The notes below the pieces were generated by a model. It was not told where the DNA came from, did not search any database, and saw only the letters and a program-made list of their open reading frames with translations. From SOIV01 sp964435925 (GTDB lineage Bacteria; Acidobacteriota; Aminicenantia; Aminicenantales; Aminicenantaceae): a stretch of DNA of 13,405 nt. Location of the stretch: the NCBI GenBank assembly GCA_964435925.1, contig CAYTBG010000083.1, positions 1-13,405 of the forward strand. Direction: 5' to 3'. The translations under genes were made by a program, and so were the position numbers. How positions within the stretch are numbered: position 1 is the stretch's first letter; the number at the start of each line of letters is the position of its first letter. Shown piece by piece: positions 1 to 6,364 of this stretch.

Positions 1-7
1 AATTAAC

Positions 8-41
8 GTGATCGCCACCTCGATTCGCTCCTCGCGATGAC
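8..41. repeat. Dispersed palindromic repeat (TCAT[T/C]GCGAGGAGCGA type)
   Basis: The ends form an imperfect inverted repeat: gtgatcgc (8-15) against gcgatgac (34-41), 7 of 8 positions complementary. On the minus strand the element begins GTCATCGCGAGGAGCGA. This resembles, from memory, a small dispersed palindromic repeat of the form GTCATTGCGAGGAGCGA found between genes in many unrelated bacterial genomes. It lies about 160 nt beyond the last gene, where such elements are usually found. Only one copy is present here, so its repeated nature rests on recognition and not on this window. Confidence 0.5.
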
Positions 42-175
42 ACTGGAATAATTGCGTTCGTATTAGTATTTACATAGATTGGACGAAAGGGACTGGAAAT
101 TTCTTCCCAAATAGCTGAATTTTGGATGAAATTTCTTAAAATAATACAACTAATCGGTTTCCCAGGCGGATTTCG

Positions 176-203
176 ATCTAAAAAAGGAGTTTAGGAATTC
201 CTT
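176..203 (-). terminator. Possible weak intrinsic terminator after the acetyltransferase gene
   Basis: On the minus strand, AAGGA (203-199) and TCCTT (188-184) can form a 5-bp stem around a 10-nt loop. A run of six U residues (185-180) follows and partly overlaps the stem. The stem is short and A/U rich and overlaps the acetyltransferase stop codon, so this is a weak candidate. It sits where the end of the minus-strand operon would be expected. The sequence also contains a 10-bp palindrome around GGAATTCC (193-202), which is a competing fold. Confidence 0.25.
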
Positions 204-972
204 ATACCTCTTTATTCATGATGTTCATGAACCTTTTGTTGCTTATGGGGTGATCAGCAAGGAGTTTTCCTTTATATACTATACTGAAGGTTCCGTAGGC
301 AGAAGGAGCATTTTGGGCATCCTTGCATGTTTTTAGCTCGACAACTTTTGCTTTTATACCATATCTTTCCTGGGCAGTCTTGCTTATTTCTTTAATCCAT
401 TTTTCAAGGTAAGGACACTGGTCTGATCGAATAATCGTTAGCCCTTTGCTGTATCGGCTCAGCCTTTCTCTCCAATCTCCTCTGAATTTGGGTGAATATG
501 CGCTTTCTTTAATCTTTTTCACAAGAAGCTCAAAATCAGGCGGTGCTTTATCAACAAGCTCAAACCCGTTTTTTAAGAATAATTCATTCTTTGCCATCCA
601 GGGTCCCTTACGCGTGACAACCACCACACCGTTCATCTTTTCCTTTTTTGCGTCCTTTATGCATTCCTCTATCAGGAGTGACCCATAACCTTTTCCTTGA
701 TATTTCTTATACAAAATAAATAAACAGTGAATGACCATGTAGCCTTTGGCTTCAGCTGCTCTCCAAGCATATCTGCCCGGGATATATTCAATCATACCGA
801 CAGATCCTTCTTTGGTTGAATGAAGAATTTTGAATCTCATGCCTTCAGAAAAACGCTGTCTTAACCAGTCAGTTTTTCGTTTGTATCCTTCTTGCTTAAC
901 GTTTTTAATACCACAAAATCCGTAGTCACAAATATTATCTACATTCGTATCAATTATCTCTATTTCATCCAT
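202..972 (-). CDS. GNAT N-acetyltransferase with YoaP-like C-terminal domain
   Basis: This 256-residue protein is probably a cytosolic acetyl-CoA-dependent N-acyltransferase; its acceptor is unknown. The acetyl-CoA pyrophosphate-binding motif QGKGYG is at residues 92-97 in the strand-loop-helix context 'YKKYQGKGYGSLLIEECI'. The typical late GNAT segment LFLKNGFELV is at 131-140. The C-terminal third (about 175-256) has the look of the thioredoxin-like YoaP domain, with one cysteine in 'SDQCPY' (183-188), a 'NAPSAYGTF' loop (221-229) and a final 'HPISNKRFMNIMNK'. No signal peptide or membrane segment is seen. The ATG at 972-970 follows a GAGGG ribosome site. The gene starts 36 nt after the TolC gene with no clear terminator between them, so it may be co-transcribed, but its function has no obvious link to export. 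The family assignment is good; the substrate is open. Confidence 0.85.
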   Translation of the reverse strand: MDEIEIIDTNVDNICDYGFCGIKNVKQEGYKRKTDWLRQRFSEGMRFKILHSTKEGSVGMIEYIPGRYAWRAAEAKGYMVIHCLFILYKKYQGKGYGSLLIEECIKDAKKEKMNGVVVVTRKGPWMAKNELFLKNGFELVDKAPPDFELLVKKIKESAYSPKFRGDWRERLSRYSKGLTIIRSDQCPYLEKWIKEISKTAQERYGIKAKVVELKTCKDAQNAPSAYGTFSIVYKGKLLADHPISNKRFMNIMNKEV

Positions 973-1008
973 TCTTCATCCCTCTTCGAAGCTGACCGTA
1001 AAGAACTT

Positions 1009-2580
1009 TTATGTTTTTCGCTTAATATCCTCAGAAATATCAGAAAATCTGATATTCTTGTTTTTTAACGTTGTCCCTAACGCTTTGTCCAGACGAGCTA
1101 AAGAAAGATTATAATCGATGATGGCTTGGAGTTCGGCACTGCGTGCATTAGCTAAATCCCTTTGATACTGAACAACAACATAATTAGTAGTCAAACCTAC
1201 CTTTAATTTTTTCGCCTCTGCCTCCAATTTTTTCTCGGCCAGCTCTCGAGCAATTTTGTAAGCATGTACCCTCTTATAATCAGTCTGAACAGCCCTTACT
1301 GCATTTTTTATTTCAAGAAAAATCTGTTGTTCCTGATTTTCAAGCCTAAACATAGCCTGATCAAGATTAACCCTCGCTTGGGCATATTCTGCACGCGAGA
1401 GAACAGAATTAAGAGGAATGCTGAGTGTTAATCCTACAGACCAGTTCTTGTATTTGAAGTCAGCAGCATCTCTTAGAGCAGCAGAGGATCCTCCTGGAAT
1501 AGTCATAATCGGAGCGCCGAAAGGATCGAGTGGGTCATAAACGATTTTAGTTCCAGATATGCCAGGGCTCCAGTATGATGCCTGGAGGCTCAAGTCTGGC
1601 AGAAGCTGATTTCTGGCATAACTCAGGTTTATTTCTTTATTCTGTACGTCAATCCTGCTCGCCTGTAAATCAGGTCTGTTCTCTAAGGCTGTAAGAAGGG
1701 CGTCCTCAAGACTTATCTCCTTTTTGGCGAAGGCCGGTTTGTCAACAGGAATAATATCTGCCTCCACTCCCTTTTCTTCGGCTGCCAGGTTGATGATTGT
1801 CTTTAGAAGATCTTCATTATTCTTGACCATAGCTTCTGCTTGAAGTATATCTGCCTCACGGCTTGCCACTTCAGTCTGAGCACTCAGGATCTCTATGGGT
1901 GCCAAGGTTCCTACATCGACTTCCCTCTTACTCTTAGCCAAAAGATCTTGAGCTAATTCTAAGGACTGCCTCTTCACTTTAAGATTTTCGATGCTGTAGA
2001 CAAAATTCCAGTAAGCACTTTCCACATTGTAAATTGTGTCCATTAGAACTCCTCTAAGCTGACCCTCTGAAATAGCTCTGTTGTTTTGGGCAATAATGAT
2101 TTCTTTACGGCTGATTTTAAAACCAAAATTTTTCAAGATGGGCTGGGTAAAATTAAATCGGAGTGTGCTTGCATAACGAGGATTAACTGACAGGAATTTC
2201 ATGTTTGATTCGTTTTTGTACGAATAGAGGGATATCGAAAATTCTCCTCCTGTTGGAATACGCTGAAAAATGGAGGCTGAGTAATCTTTGTACTCTGTTG
2301 AGATCGTCTCTTCGGCTTCGATGAAGGAAAAAGAGGGTGAATTTGTATTTTGCAGACTGTAGCCAAAGGACAGGCTGGGCAGGAAGTTTTCCTTAGCACG
2401 GGAGACAGAAATATCAGCCAATTCCGGGTTCAAGACCTCAACTGTAACATTCAGGTTATTCTTCATCGCCTTCAGGATGCAGTCTTCAAGAGTTAAAGCC
2501 CTCTCATTTTTCTGAGCCCAAGCTCCTGCAGCAAGGAATAAAATCGAAAAAAAACAAATAATTTTTTTATGTTTCAACAT
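1009..2580 (-). CDS. TolC-family outer membrane efflux channel
   Basis: This 523-residue protein is a likely outer-membrane/periplasmic channel through which the ABC system upstream exports substrate. A signal peptide is clear: basic N-terminus (MLKHKK), hydrophobic core, and a probable cleavage after 'GAWA' at residue 22. The mature start 'ALTLEDCILKAMKNN' is the typical opening of an outer-membrane efflux protein repeat. Two such repeats are recognisable (about 30-250 and 290-505), the second beginning 'ISLEDALLTALENRPDLQASR', with long coiled-coil-like helices rich in Ala, Leu, Glu and Lys. A TTG in frame at 2604 would add eight residues. The ATG at 2580 is preferred because GGAGG lies 6 nt upstream of it and translation from it begins with a proper signal peptide. 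The gene lies 65 nt after the ATPase gene, in the same direction. The substrate cannot be told from the sequence. Confidence 0.92.
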   Translation of the reverse strand: MLKHKKIICFFSILFLAAGAWAQKNERALTLEDCILKAMKNNLNVTVEVLNPELADISVSRAKENFLPSLSFGYSLQNTNSPSFSFIEAEETISTEYKDYSASIFQRIPTGGEFSISLYSYKNESNMKFLSVNPRYASTLRFNFTQPILKNFGFKISRKEIIIAQNNRAISEGQLRGVLMDTIYNVESAYWNFVYSIENLKVKRQSLELAQDLLAKSKREVDVGTLAPIEILSAQTEVASREADILQAEAMVKNNEDLLKTIINLAAEEKGVEADIIPVDKPAFAKKEISLEDALLTALENRPDLQASRIDVQNKEINLSYARNQLLPDLSLQASYWSPGISGTKIVYDPLDPFGAPIMTIPGGSSAALRDAADFKYKNWSVGLTLSIPLNSVLSRAEYAQARVNLDQAMFRLENQEQQIFLEIKNAVRAVQTDYKRVHAYKIARELAEKKLEAEAKKLKVGLTTNYVVVQYQRDLANARSAELQAIIDYNLSLARLDKALGTTLKNKNIRFSDISEDIKRKT

Positions 2581-2586
2581 CTTATA

Positions 2587-2591
2587 CCTCC
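2587..2591 (-). promoter_or_regulatory. Ribosome binding site deciding the TolC-family start
   Basis: GGAGG lies 6 nt before the ATG at 2580-2578. The nine bases TTACGGAGG recur with the same 6-nt spacing before the ATPase gene, so the two genes share a leader. This supports the ATG over the in-frame TTG further upstream. Confidence 0.75.
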
Positions 2592-2645
2592 GTAAGGCTT
2601 TCAATTTTAGGTTTTTTGTATGAATGAACGGATAGCTGATGCTGC

Positions 2646-3314
2646 TTACTTGTTATTAACAATCCAGCCATCCAAAAGATTAATAATTCTTCGGCTGTAG
2701 GATGCGTTTTTTTCAGAATGTGTAACTTGAAGAATTGTAGTCCCACTCTCATTCAATTCTTTGAACAACTCCATGATCTCTTCGCCCTCTTTGGTGTTTA
2801 AATTGCCGGTAGGCTCATCGGCAAGAATAAGCTTTGGTTCGGTGATAAGGGCTCTAGCAACTGCTACCTTCTGCTGCTGGCCTCCGGATAATTGATTGGG
2901 AAAAAGGTCTTTCTTGGCTACTATATGAAACCTGTCGAGCATGTCACAAACTTTGCCTTTCCGTTCCGAGCCTTTCACTTTTTTGTACAAAAGCGGAGTT
3001 TCGAGATTTTCATAGACTGTTAAATCATCAATAAGGTGATAACTCTGAAACACAAATCCAATGTAGTTTTTATGGAGTTCGGTGAGCTGTTTCTCGTGTA
3101 ATTTATGGACTTTCTTGTCAAAGAAACAATATTCACCGCTTGAAGGAATGTCTAACATTCCGAGGATGTAGAGCAAAGTTGACTTTCCGGCACCTGAGGG
3201 TCCCATGATTGTCACGAACTCCCCTTCTTTGATATCAAGGTTAATATCCCGCAGGACAAATGTTTTCACAAAACCCGATGAGTAATATTTTGTGATGTCT
3301 ATTAGTTTTATCAT
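2646..3314 (-). CDS. ABC transporter ATPase, MacB/LolD type
   Basis: This 222-residue protein is the cytoplasmic ATP-hydrolysing subunit expected to drive FtsX-type permeases. Motifs are all present in order: Walker A GPSGAGKST (38-46), Q-loop glutamine (90) in 'GFVFQSYHLIDDLTVYEN', signature LSGGQQQKVAVARA (142-155), Walker B LILADEP (162-168) and H-loop histidine (199) in 'QVTHSEKNASYSRRI'. The 'DEPTGNL' and 'VTHSEKNA' contexts are characteristic of the LolD/MacB/FtsE branch. The D-loop reads GNLN where GNLD is usual. A TTG at 3344 could add ten residues and would overlap the stop of the permease remnant. The ATG at 3314-3312 is preferred because a perfect GGAGG lies 6 nt before it and the protein then starts at the normal family position. 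It is the only ATPase in the window and so may serve permeases A-D. The family is certain; the cargo is unknown. Confidence 0.95.
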   Translation of the reverse strand: MIKLIDITKYYSSGFVKTFVLRDINLDIKEGEFVTIMGPSGAGKSTLLYILGMLDIPSSGEYCFFDKKVHKLHEKQLTELHKNYIGFVFQSYHLIDDLTVYENLETPLLYKKVKGSERKGKVCDMLDRFHIVAKKDLFPNQLSGGQQQKVAVARALITEPKLILADEPTGNLNTKEGEEIMELFKELNESGTTILQVTHSEKNASYSRRIINLLDGWIVNNK

Positions 3315-3320
3315 GATATG

Positions 3321-3325
3321 CCTCC
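3321..3325 (-). promoter_or_regulatory. Ribosome binding site deciding the ATPase start
   Basis: GGAGG lies 6 nt before the ATG at 3314-3312. Its TTACGGAGG context matches the leader of the TolC-family gene exactly over nine bases. Confidence 0.75.
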
Positions 3326-3340
3326 GTAAACAGCCATCAT

Positions 3341-3505
3341 TCAAAATCTCTTTGAAATAAGCTGAGAGCTGAGTTCATTCTCCACTAAGACCGTGATTAA
3401 AATACAGCAGGCCATACCAATGGCCAGCCCGGTGATATTGATAAACGAAAGGCCTTTATGCCTTTTGATGTTACGTAAAGCGATCTTCAGGTAGTTCTTA
3501 AACAA
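3341..3505 (-). pseudogene. 5' remnant of a fifth FtsX/MacB permease (54 codons)
   Basis: The frame starts at TTG (3505-3503), runs for 54 codons and stops at TGA (3343-3341). It opens 'LFKNYLKIALRNIKRHKG' and continues into a membrane segment 'LAIGMACCILI', which closely matches the first 40 residues of permeases A and B. The match ends at 'ENELS', where the intact paralogues have 'ELSYD'. The last eight residues (SQLISKRF) are unrelated. The rest of the permease, roughly 750 residues, is missing, and the ATPase gene follows directly. An AGGAG (3519-3515) overlapping the stop of the 92-residue gene lies 9 nt before the TTG, so the remnant could still be translated as a one-pass membrane peptide. 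A directly repeated CTCAGCT at the break suggests slippage or deletion there. It is most likely a deletion relic; a retained small membrane protein is the alternative. Confidence 0.75.
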
Positions 3506-3517
3506 GGTTAACTTCTC

Positions 3518-3796
3518 CTATAATTTTTTGTATGCGGTTTCCCCTCTTTTCCGAAACATAATCGGAATATTTTCTTTTGTAGGGATACCGATTTGAATCA
3601 ATTCCCAGTCCCTGTCATGTTCTTTTATCACCCGTTTTATCACAGTAACTTTATCTTCTGTTTCCCCGCCGTAGTCCTCCCAATCTACGATTTCGACTCT
3701 ATAATGCATCGTTCGCTTTTTTCCGTTGATTTTCACATCGATGTCGATGTTCTGTTCTGCTTCCAAAGTAGGAACATAAATAACGACTTCTCTCAT
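3518..3796 (-). CDS. Unrecognised 92-residue soluble protein
   Basis: I do not recognise this protein. It is well supported as a gene: ATG at 3796-3794 with a perfect AGGAGG (3807-3802) 5 nt upstream, and a length that fits the gap between its neighbours. It has no signal peptide, membrane segment or cysteine. The composition is highly charged, with an acidic middle (DWEDYGGETEDK, about 58-69) and a basic end. The pattern of alternating hydrophobic residues in 'REVVIYVPTL' and 'MHYRVEIVDW' suggests a small beta-rich cytoplasmic domain. Its stop codon overlaps the ribosome site of the permease remnant, and the ATPase gene follows, so it belongs to the transporter operon by position. A regulatory or accessory role is possible but not shown. 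Confidence 0.7.
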   Translation of the reverse strand: MREVVIYVPTLEAEQNIDIDVKINGKKRTMHYRVEIVDWEDYGGETEDKVTVIKRVIKEHDRDWELIQIGIPTKENIPIMFRKRGETAYKKL

Positions 3797-3850
3797 TTTT
3801 GCCTCCTTTCTCTTTTGAATTTGTTTTTATATTCATTAATTTTAATCTTT

Positions 3851-3877
3851 AAGGGCGTTCTTAAAAGTAACACCCTA
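3851..3877 (-). other. RNA hairpin favoured on the minus strand
   Basis: The arms GGGCGTT (3853-3859) and AACACCC (3869-3875) surround a 9-nt loop. Read as plus-strand RNA one pair is a C-A mismatch. Read as minus-strand RNA the same pair becomes U-G, giving an unbroken 7-bp stem with A-U extension. This fits a structure in the operon transcript. No U-run follows, so it is not a standard terminator; a processing or mRNA-stability element is possible. Confidence 0.4.
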
Positions 3878-3888
3878 ATTAAAACTTC

Positions 3889-3950
3889 TCTCATCTCACT
3901 TCGGTCAACCAATTAGGTAATGAAAGGGTGTCCCCTTGGCGAACATCCCT
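3889..3950 (-). repeat. Intergenic repeat with hairpin, copy 1
   Basis: This 62-nt segment matches 11350-11413 closely at both ends: tctcatctca at the left, and aatgaaagggtg followed by ggcgaacatccct at the right, with a more variable middle. The right part folds on the minus strand as AGGG-A-TGTTC (3950-3941) against GGACA-CCCT (3933-3925), nine base pairs including one G-U and a bulged A, with a 7-nt loop. It ends 2 nt before the permease A stop codon. It is probably a dispersed non-coding repeat. Confidence 0.65.
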
Positions 3951-3952
3951 GT

Positions 3953-6349
3953 TTATTCATACCTAAGTGAGTCCACAGGATTGGCAAGGGCATCTTTTAT
4001 GGATTGATAGCTGACCGTTGTTAGCGCAATGACAAACGCTAACAAACCTGACAGGATAAAAATTTCGATTCCTATGCTTGTTCTATAAACAAAGTTTTGA
4101 AGCCATCTTTCCATGACAAAATAGCCAATCGGCCAGGCGATCACTGCCGCCACAGCGATGCATTTCACAAAGTCTCTTGCCAGAAGGACAATGATACTCT
4201 GGAAATCAGCGCCAAGGACTTTTCGTATTCCGATCTCTTTTCTCTTTTGCTCTGAGATAAAAGACGCCAAGCCTATCAAACCCAGACAGGCAATAGAGAG
4301 AGCGACCAAAGTGAAAATATTGAAACTCTTTCCTAACTTTTGCTCGGCTTTATAGATCTTGTCAACCCTTTCATTCAGAAATGCATATTGAAAAGGAAAT
4401 TCAGGAGAAAATCTTATCCATTTTTCTTTGATGAAACCTAAAGTGCTTGGAATATTGAAGGGACTGAACTTGATAGAAAAGTAATCGATACCTCTTCCTT
4501 CATAAAACAGGAAAACCAAGGGAGCGATTTCCCAGTGCAGCGATTGAAAATGAAAATCCTTTATCACACCTATTACAGTCCACTCCCTGCCCTGGGTTTG
4601 AAACCGCCTTCCTACAGGGTTCTCCCACCCAAGATTTCTCGCTGCTGTTTCATTTATTACAACTGCCTGTTCTTTATCCATGGAGAAATCCTCTGAAAAT
4701 TTCCTCCCCTTTGCAAGCTCTATATCATAGACATTAAAAAAATCATAATCAACGAAGGTATAATTTAATCCTAATTTCCGTCTCTCCCCCTGTTCTTCCC
4801 ATTCAATAGTAGAAGTCCTGCGTATTGTTGTCGGCAGGTCTAATGAAGCTGAAACTCCCAATATTTCGGGATTTTTCAACAACTCTCTCTTCAAGGACTC
4901 TGGGTTTCCTTTCAGATTTCTATCCATTGTATAGACTGTAACCATTTGTTCCTTATCAAATCCAAGATTTCTATTTCTTATGAAACTGAGCTGGTTGTGG
5001 ATCACGAATGTGCATACAATCAGGACAATCGATACAACAAATTGGACCACGACCAGAGAATTTCTAAAAACAGCCGAGCTTTTGGAACCGATTCTCAAAG
5101 TCCCCTTGATAATCTGAATGGGATGAAATGAGGAAATAAAAAAAGCCGGATAGCTTCCGGAAAGCAATCCAATAAAGACTGCAATACCTAGAAAAACCAA
5201 TAGCATATCCAGGTCCTGAAATAAACTTAAAGTTAGATTTCTTTCGATTAAATAACCGAAAGCCGGCAATACAAATCCTACCAATAAAAACGAAATTATA
5301 AGAGCAAGGATAGAAAAGACCATGGATTCACCTAGAAATTGCCTGACAAGTTGAACCTTATTGGCCCCTACTACTTTTCTCATGCCGACTTCAATAGCCC
5401 GCTTTGCTGACCGGGCAACAGAAAGGTTTATGTAATTTAGGCAGGCGATGAGCATAATAAAAAAGGCAATTGCTGAAAACAAATAGAGATATCTCATGTT
5501 ACTGTTAGTTTCCAGCTCGTACCTCAGGTTTCCACCCAAATGAATATCTATCAGAGGCTGGAGGCGCAGTCTTTCTGATGCCGATTTTTCGCCCTTGTAT
5601 TTTCTTAAGAATGCAGGAAATTTCCCCTCCAAATCTATCGGCTTTGCGTGGGATTCCAACTTGATATATGTTTTGGGTTCATAATAGCTCCACGTTTCAA
5701 CCGAATCTCTCCCCTCTCTCTTCAGGGTATATAACGTATTGTAAGACACTAAAAAATCAAATATGAAATGAGAATTTTCGGGAATATTTTTTAGGACTCC
5801 CTTTATTTTGTAATCATATTTTATTTCTCTGTACCACTCTTTGATCCGAAGGGTTTTACTCACCGGCTCCTCGTTACCGAAATATTTCTCAGCCATTTCC
5901 TGGGTGATAAGAACGGAAAAGGGCTCATTCAATGCGGTGTGTATATCCCCCGAAACAAGCGGAAATGTGAAGATTTCTAAAAAATCCTTATCAACGAAGT
6001 AGATGCCTTCCTCATTAAAACGTTTCGAATTATATTCAACGACTCCAACTTCATCATTTTTTTTCACTCTTGTTGCCTTGACAACTTCAGGAAAATTTTC
6101 TTTCAATGATGCCGCCAGGGGATGCTCGGATGAATTATCCCAGACGGATCTTCCTTGATGTTCTCTTACGACCCGATAAATATATTGGGCATCATTATGG
6201 TACTTATCGTAGCTAAATTCATATCTGATATAGAGCAGTATCAATATGCAGCAGGAAAGGCCGACGGCAAGACTGGCAATGTTGATAAAGGAATAACCTT
6301 TGTGTTTTTTTATGTTTCTCAAAGCGATTTTCAGGTAATTTTTTAGCAT
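3953..6349 (-). CDS. Double-FtsX (MacB-like) ABC permease A
   Basis: This 798-residue inner-membrane protein should couple ATP hydrolysis in a partner ATPase to movements in the periplasm. Eight membrane segments are visible: about 21-41, 288-310, 343-366, 382-403, 431-451, 677-697, 728-746 and 761-782. The first periplasmic (MacB core) domain spans about 42-285 and the second about 455-675. Each FtsX half carries the coupling-helix motif after its leading segment: GMRKVVGA (322-329) and EIGIRKVLGA (705-714). The C-terminus is NPVDSLRYE. No ATPase domain is fused, unlike E. coli MacB, so a separate ATPase is needed. Length is normal for the doubled family and no frame damage is seen. The ATG at 6349 lies 15 nt after the stop of permease B, so the two are surely co-transcribed. 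Its ribosome site (GAAGAGAAAG) is weak, which suggests translational coupling to B. Confidence 0.93.
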   Translation of the reverse strand: MLKNYLKIALRNIKKHKGYSFINIASLAVGLSCCILILLYIRYEFSYDKYHNDAQYIYRVVREHQGRSVWDNSSEHPLAASLKENFPEVVKATRVKKNDEVGVVEYNSKRFNEEGIYFVDKDFLEIFTFPLVSGDIHTALNEPFSVLITQEMAEKYFGNEEPVSKTLRIKEWYREIKYDYKIKGVLKNIPENSHFIFDFLVSYNTLYTLKREGRDSVETWSYYEPKTYIKLESHAKPIDLEGKFPAFLRKYKGEKSASERLRLQPLIDIHLGGNLRYELETNSNMRYLYLFSAIAFFIMLIACLNYINLSVARSAKRAIEVGMRKVVGANKVQLVRQFLGESMVFSILALIISFLLVGFVLPAFGYLIERNLTLSLFQDLDMLLVFLGIAVFIGLLSGSYPAFFISSFHPIQIIKGTLRIGSKSSAVFRNSLVVVQFVVSIVLIVCTFVIHNQLSFIRNRNLGFDKEQMVTVYTMDRNLKGNPESLKRELLKNPEILGVSASLDLPTTIRRTSTIEWEEQGERRKLGLNYTFVDYDFFNVYDIELAKGRKFSEDFSMDKEQAVVINETAARNLGWENPVGRRFQTQGREWTVIGVIKDFHFQSLHWEIAPLVFLFYEGRGIDYFSIKFSPFNIPSTLGFIKEKWIRFSPEFPFQYAFLNERVDKIYKAEQKLGKSFNIFTLVALSIACLGLIGLASFISEQKRKEIGIRKVLGADFQSIIVLLARDFVKCIAVAAVIAWPIGYFVMERWLQNFVYRTSIGIEIFILSGLLAFVIALTTVSYQSIKDALANPVDSLRYE

Positions 6350-6364
6350 TGTCTTTCTCTTCAG

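Larger units (their letters stand above)
3797..3952 (-). other. Intergenic region with two hairpins; possible internal promoter
   Basis: This 156-nt gap between permease A and the 92-residue gene is long compared with the other junctions around it. It holds a repeat copy (3889-3950), a second hairpin (3851-3877), and the ribosome site of the next gene. A TATAAA about 40 nt before the downstream ATG, and a TTGACC further upstream, are promoter-like, but neither has a convincing partner at normal spacing. A 33-codon frame starting ATGAGAGAAGT inside the gap shares its first 11 bases with the start of the 92-residue gene, but it has no ribosome site and I do not call it. Confidence 0.4.

Noticed and set aside
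3797..3898. A 33-codon minus-strand frame starting ATGAGAGAAGT before the 92-residue gene
   Set aside because: It has no ribosome site, its sequence is basic and low in complexity, and it overlaps the hairpin. The 11-base match to the start of the next gene is intriguing but too short to show duplication.
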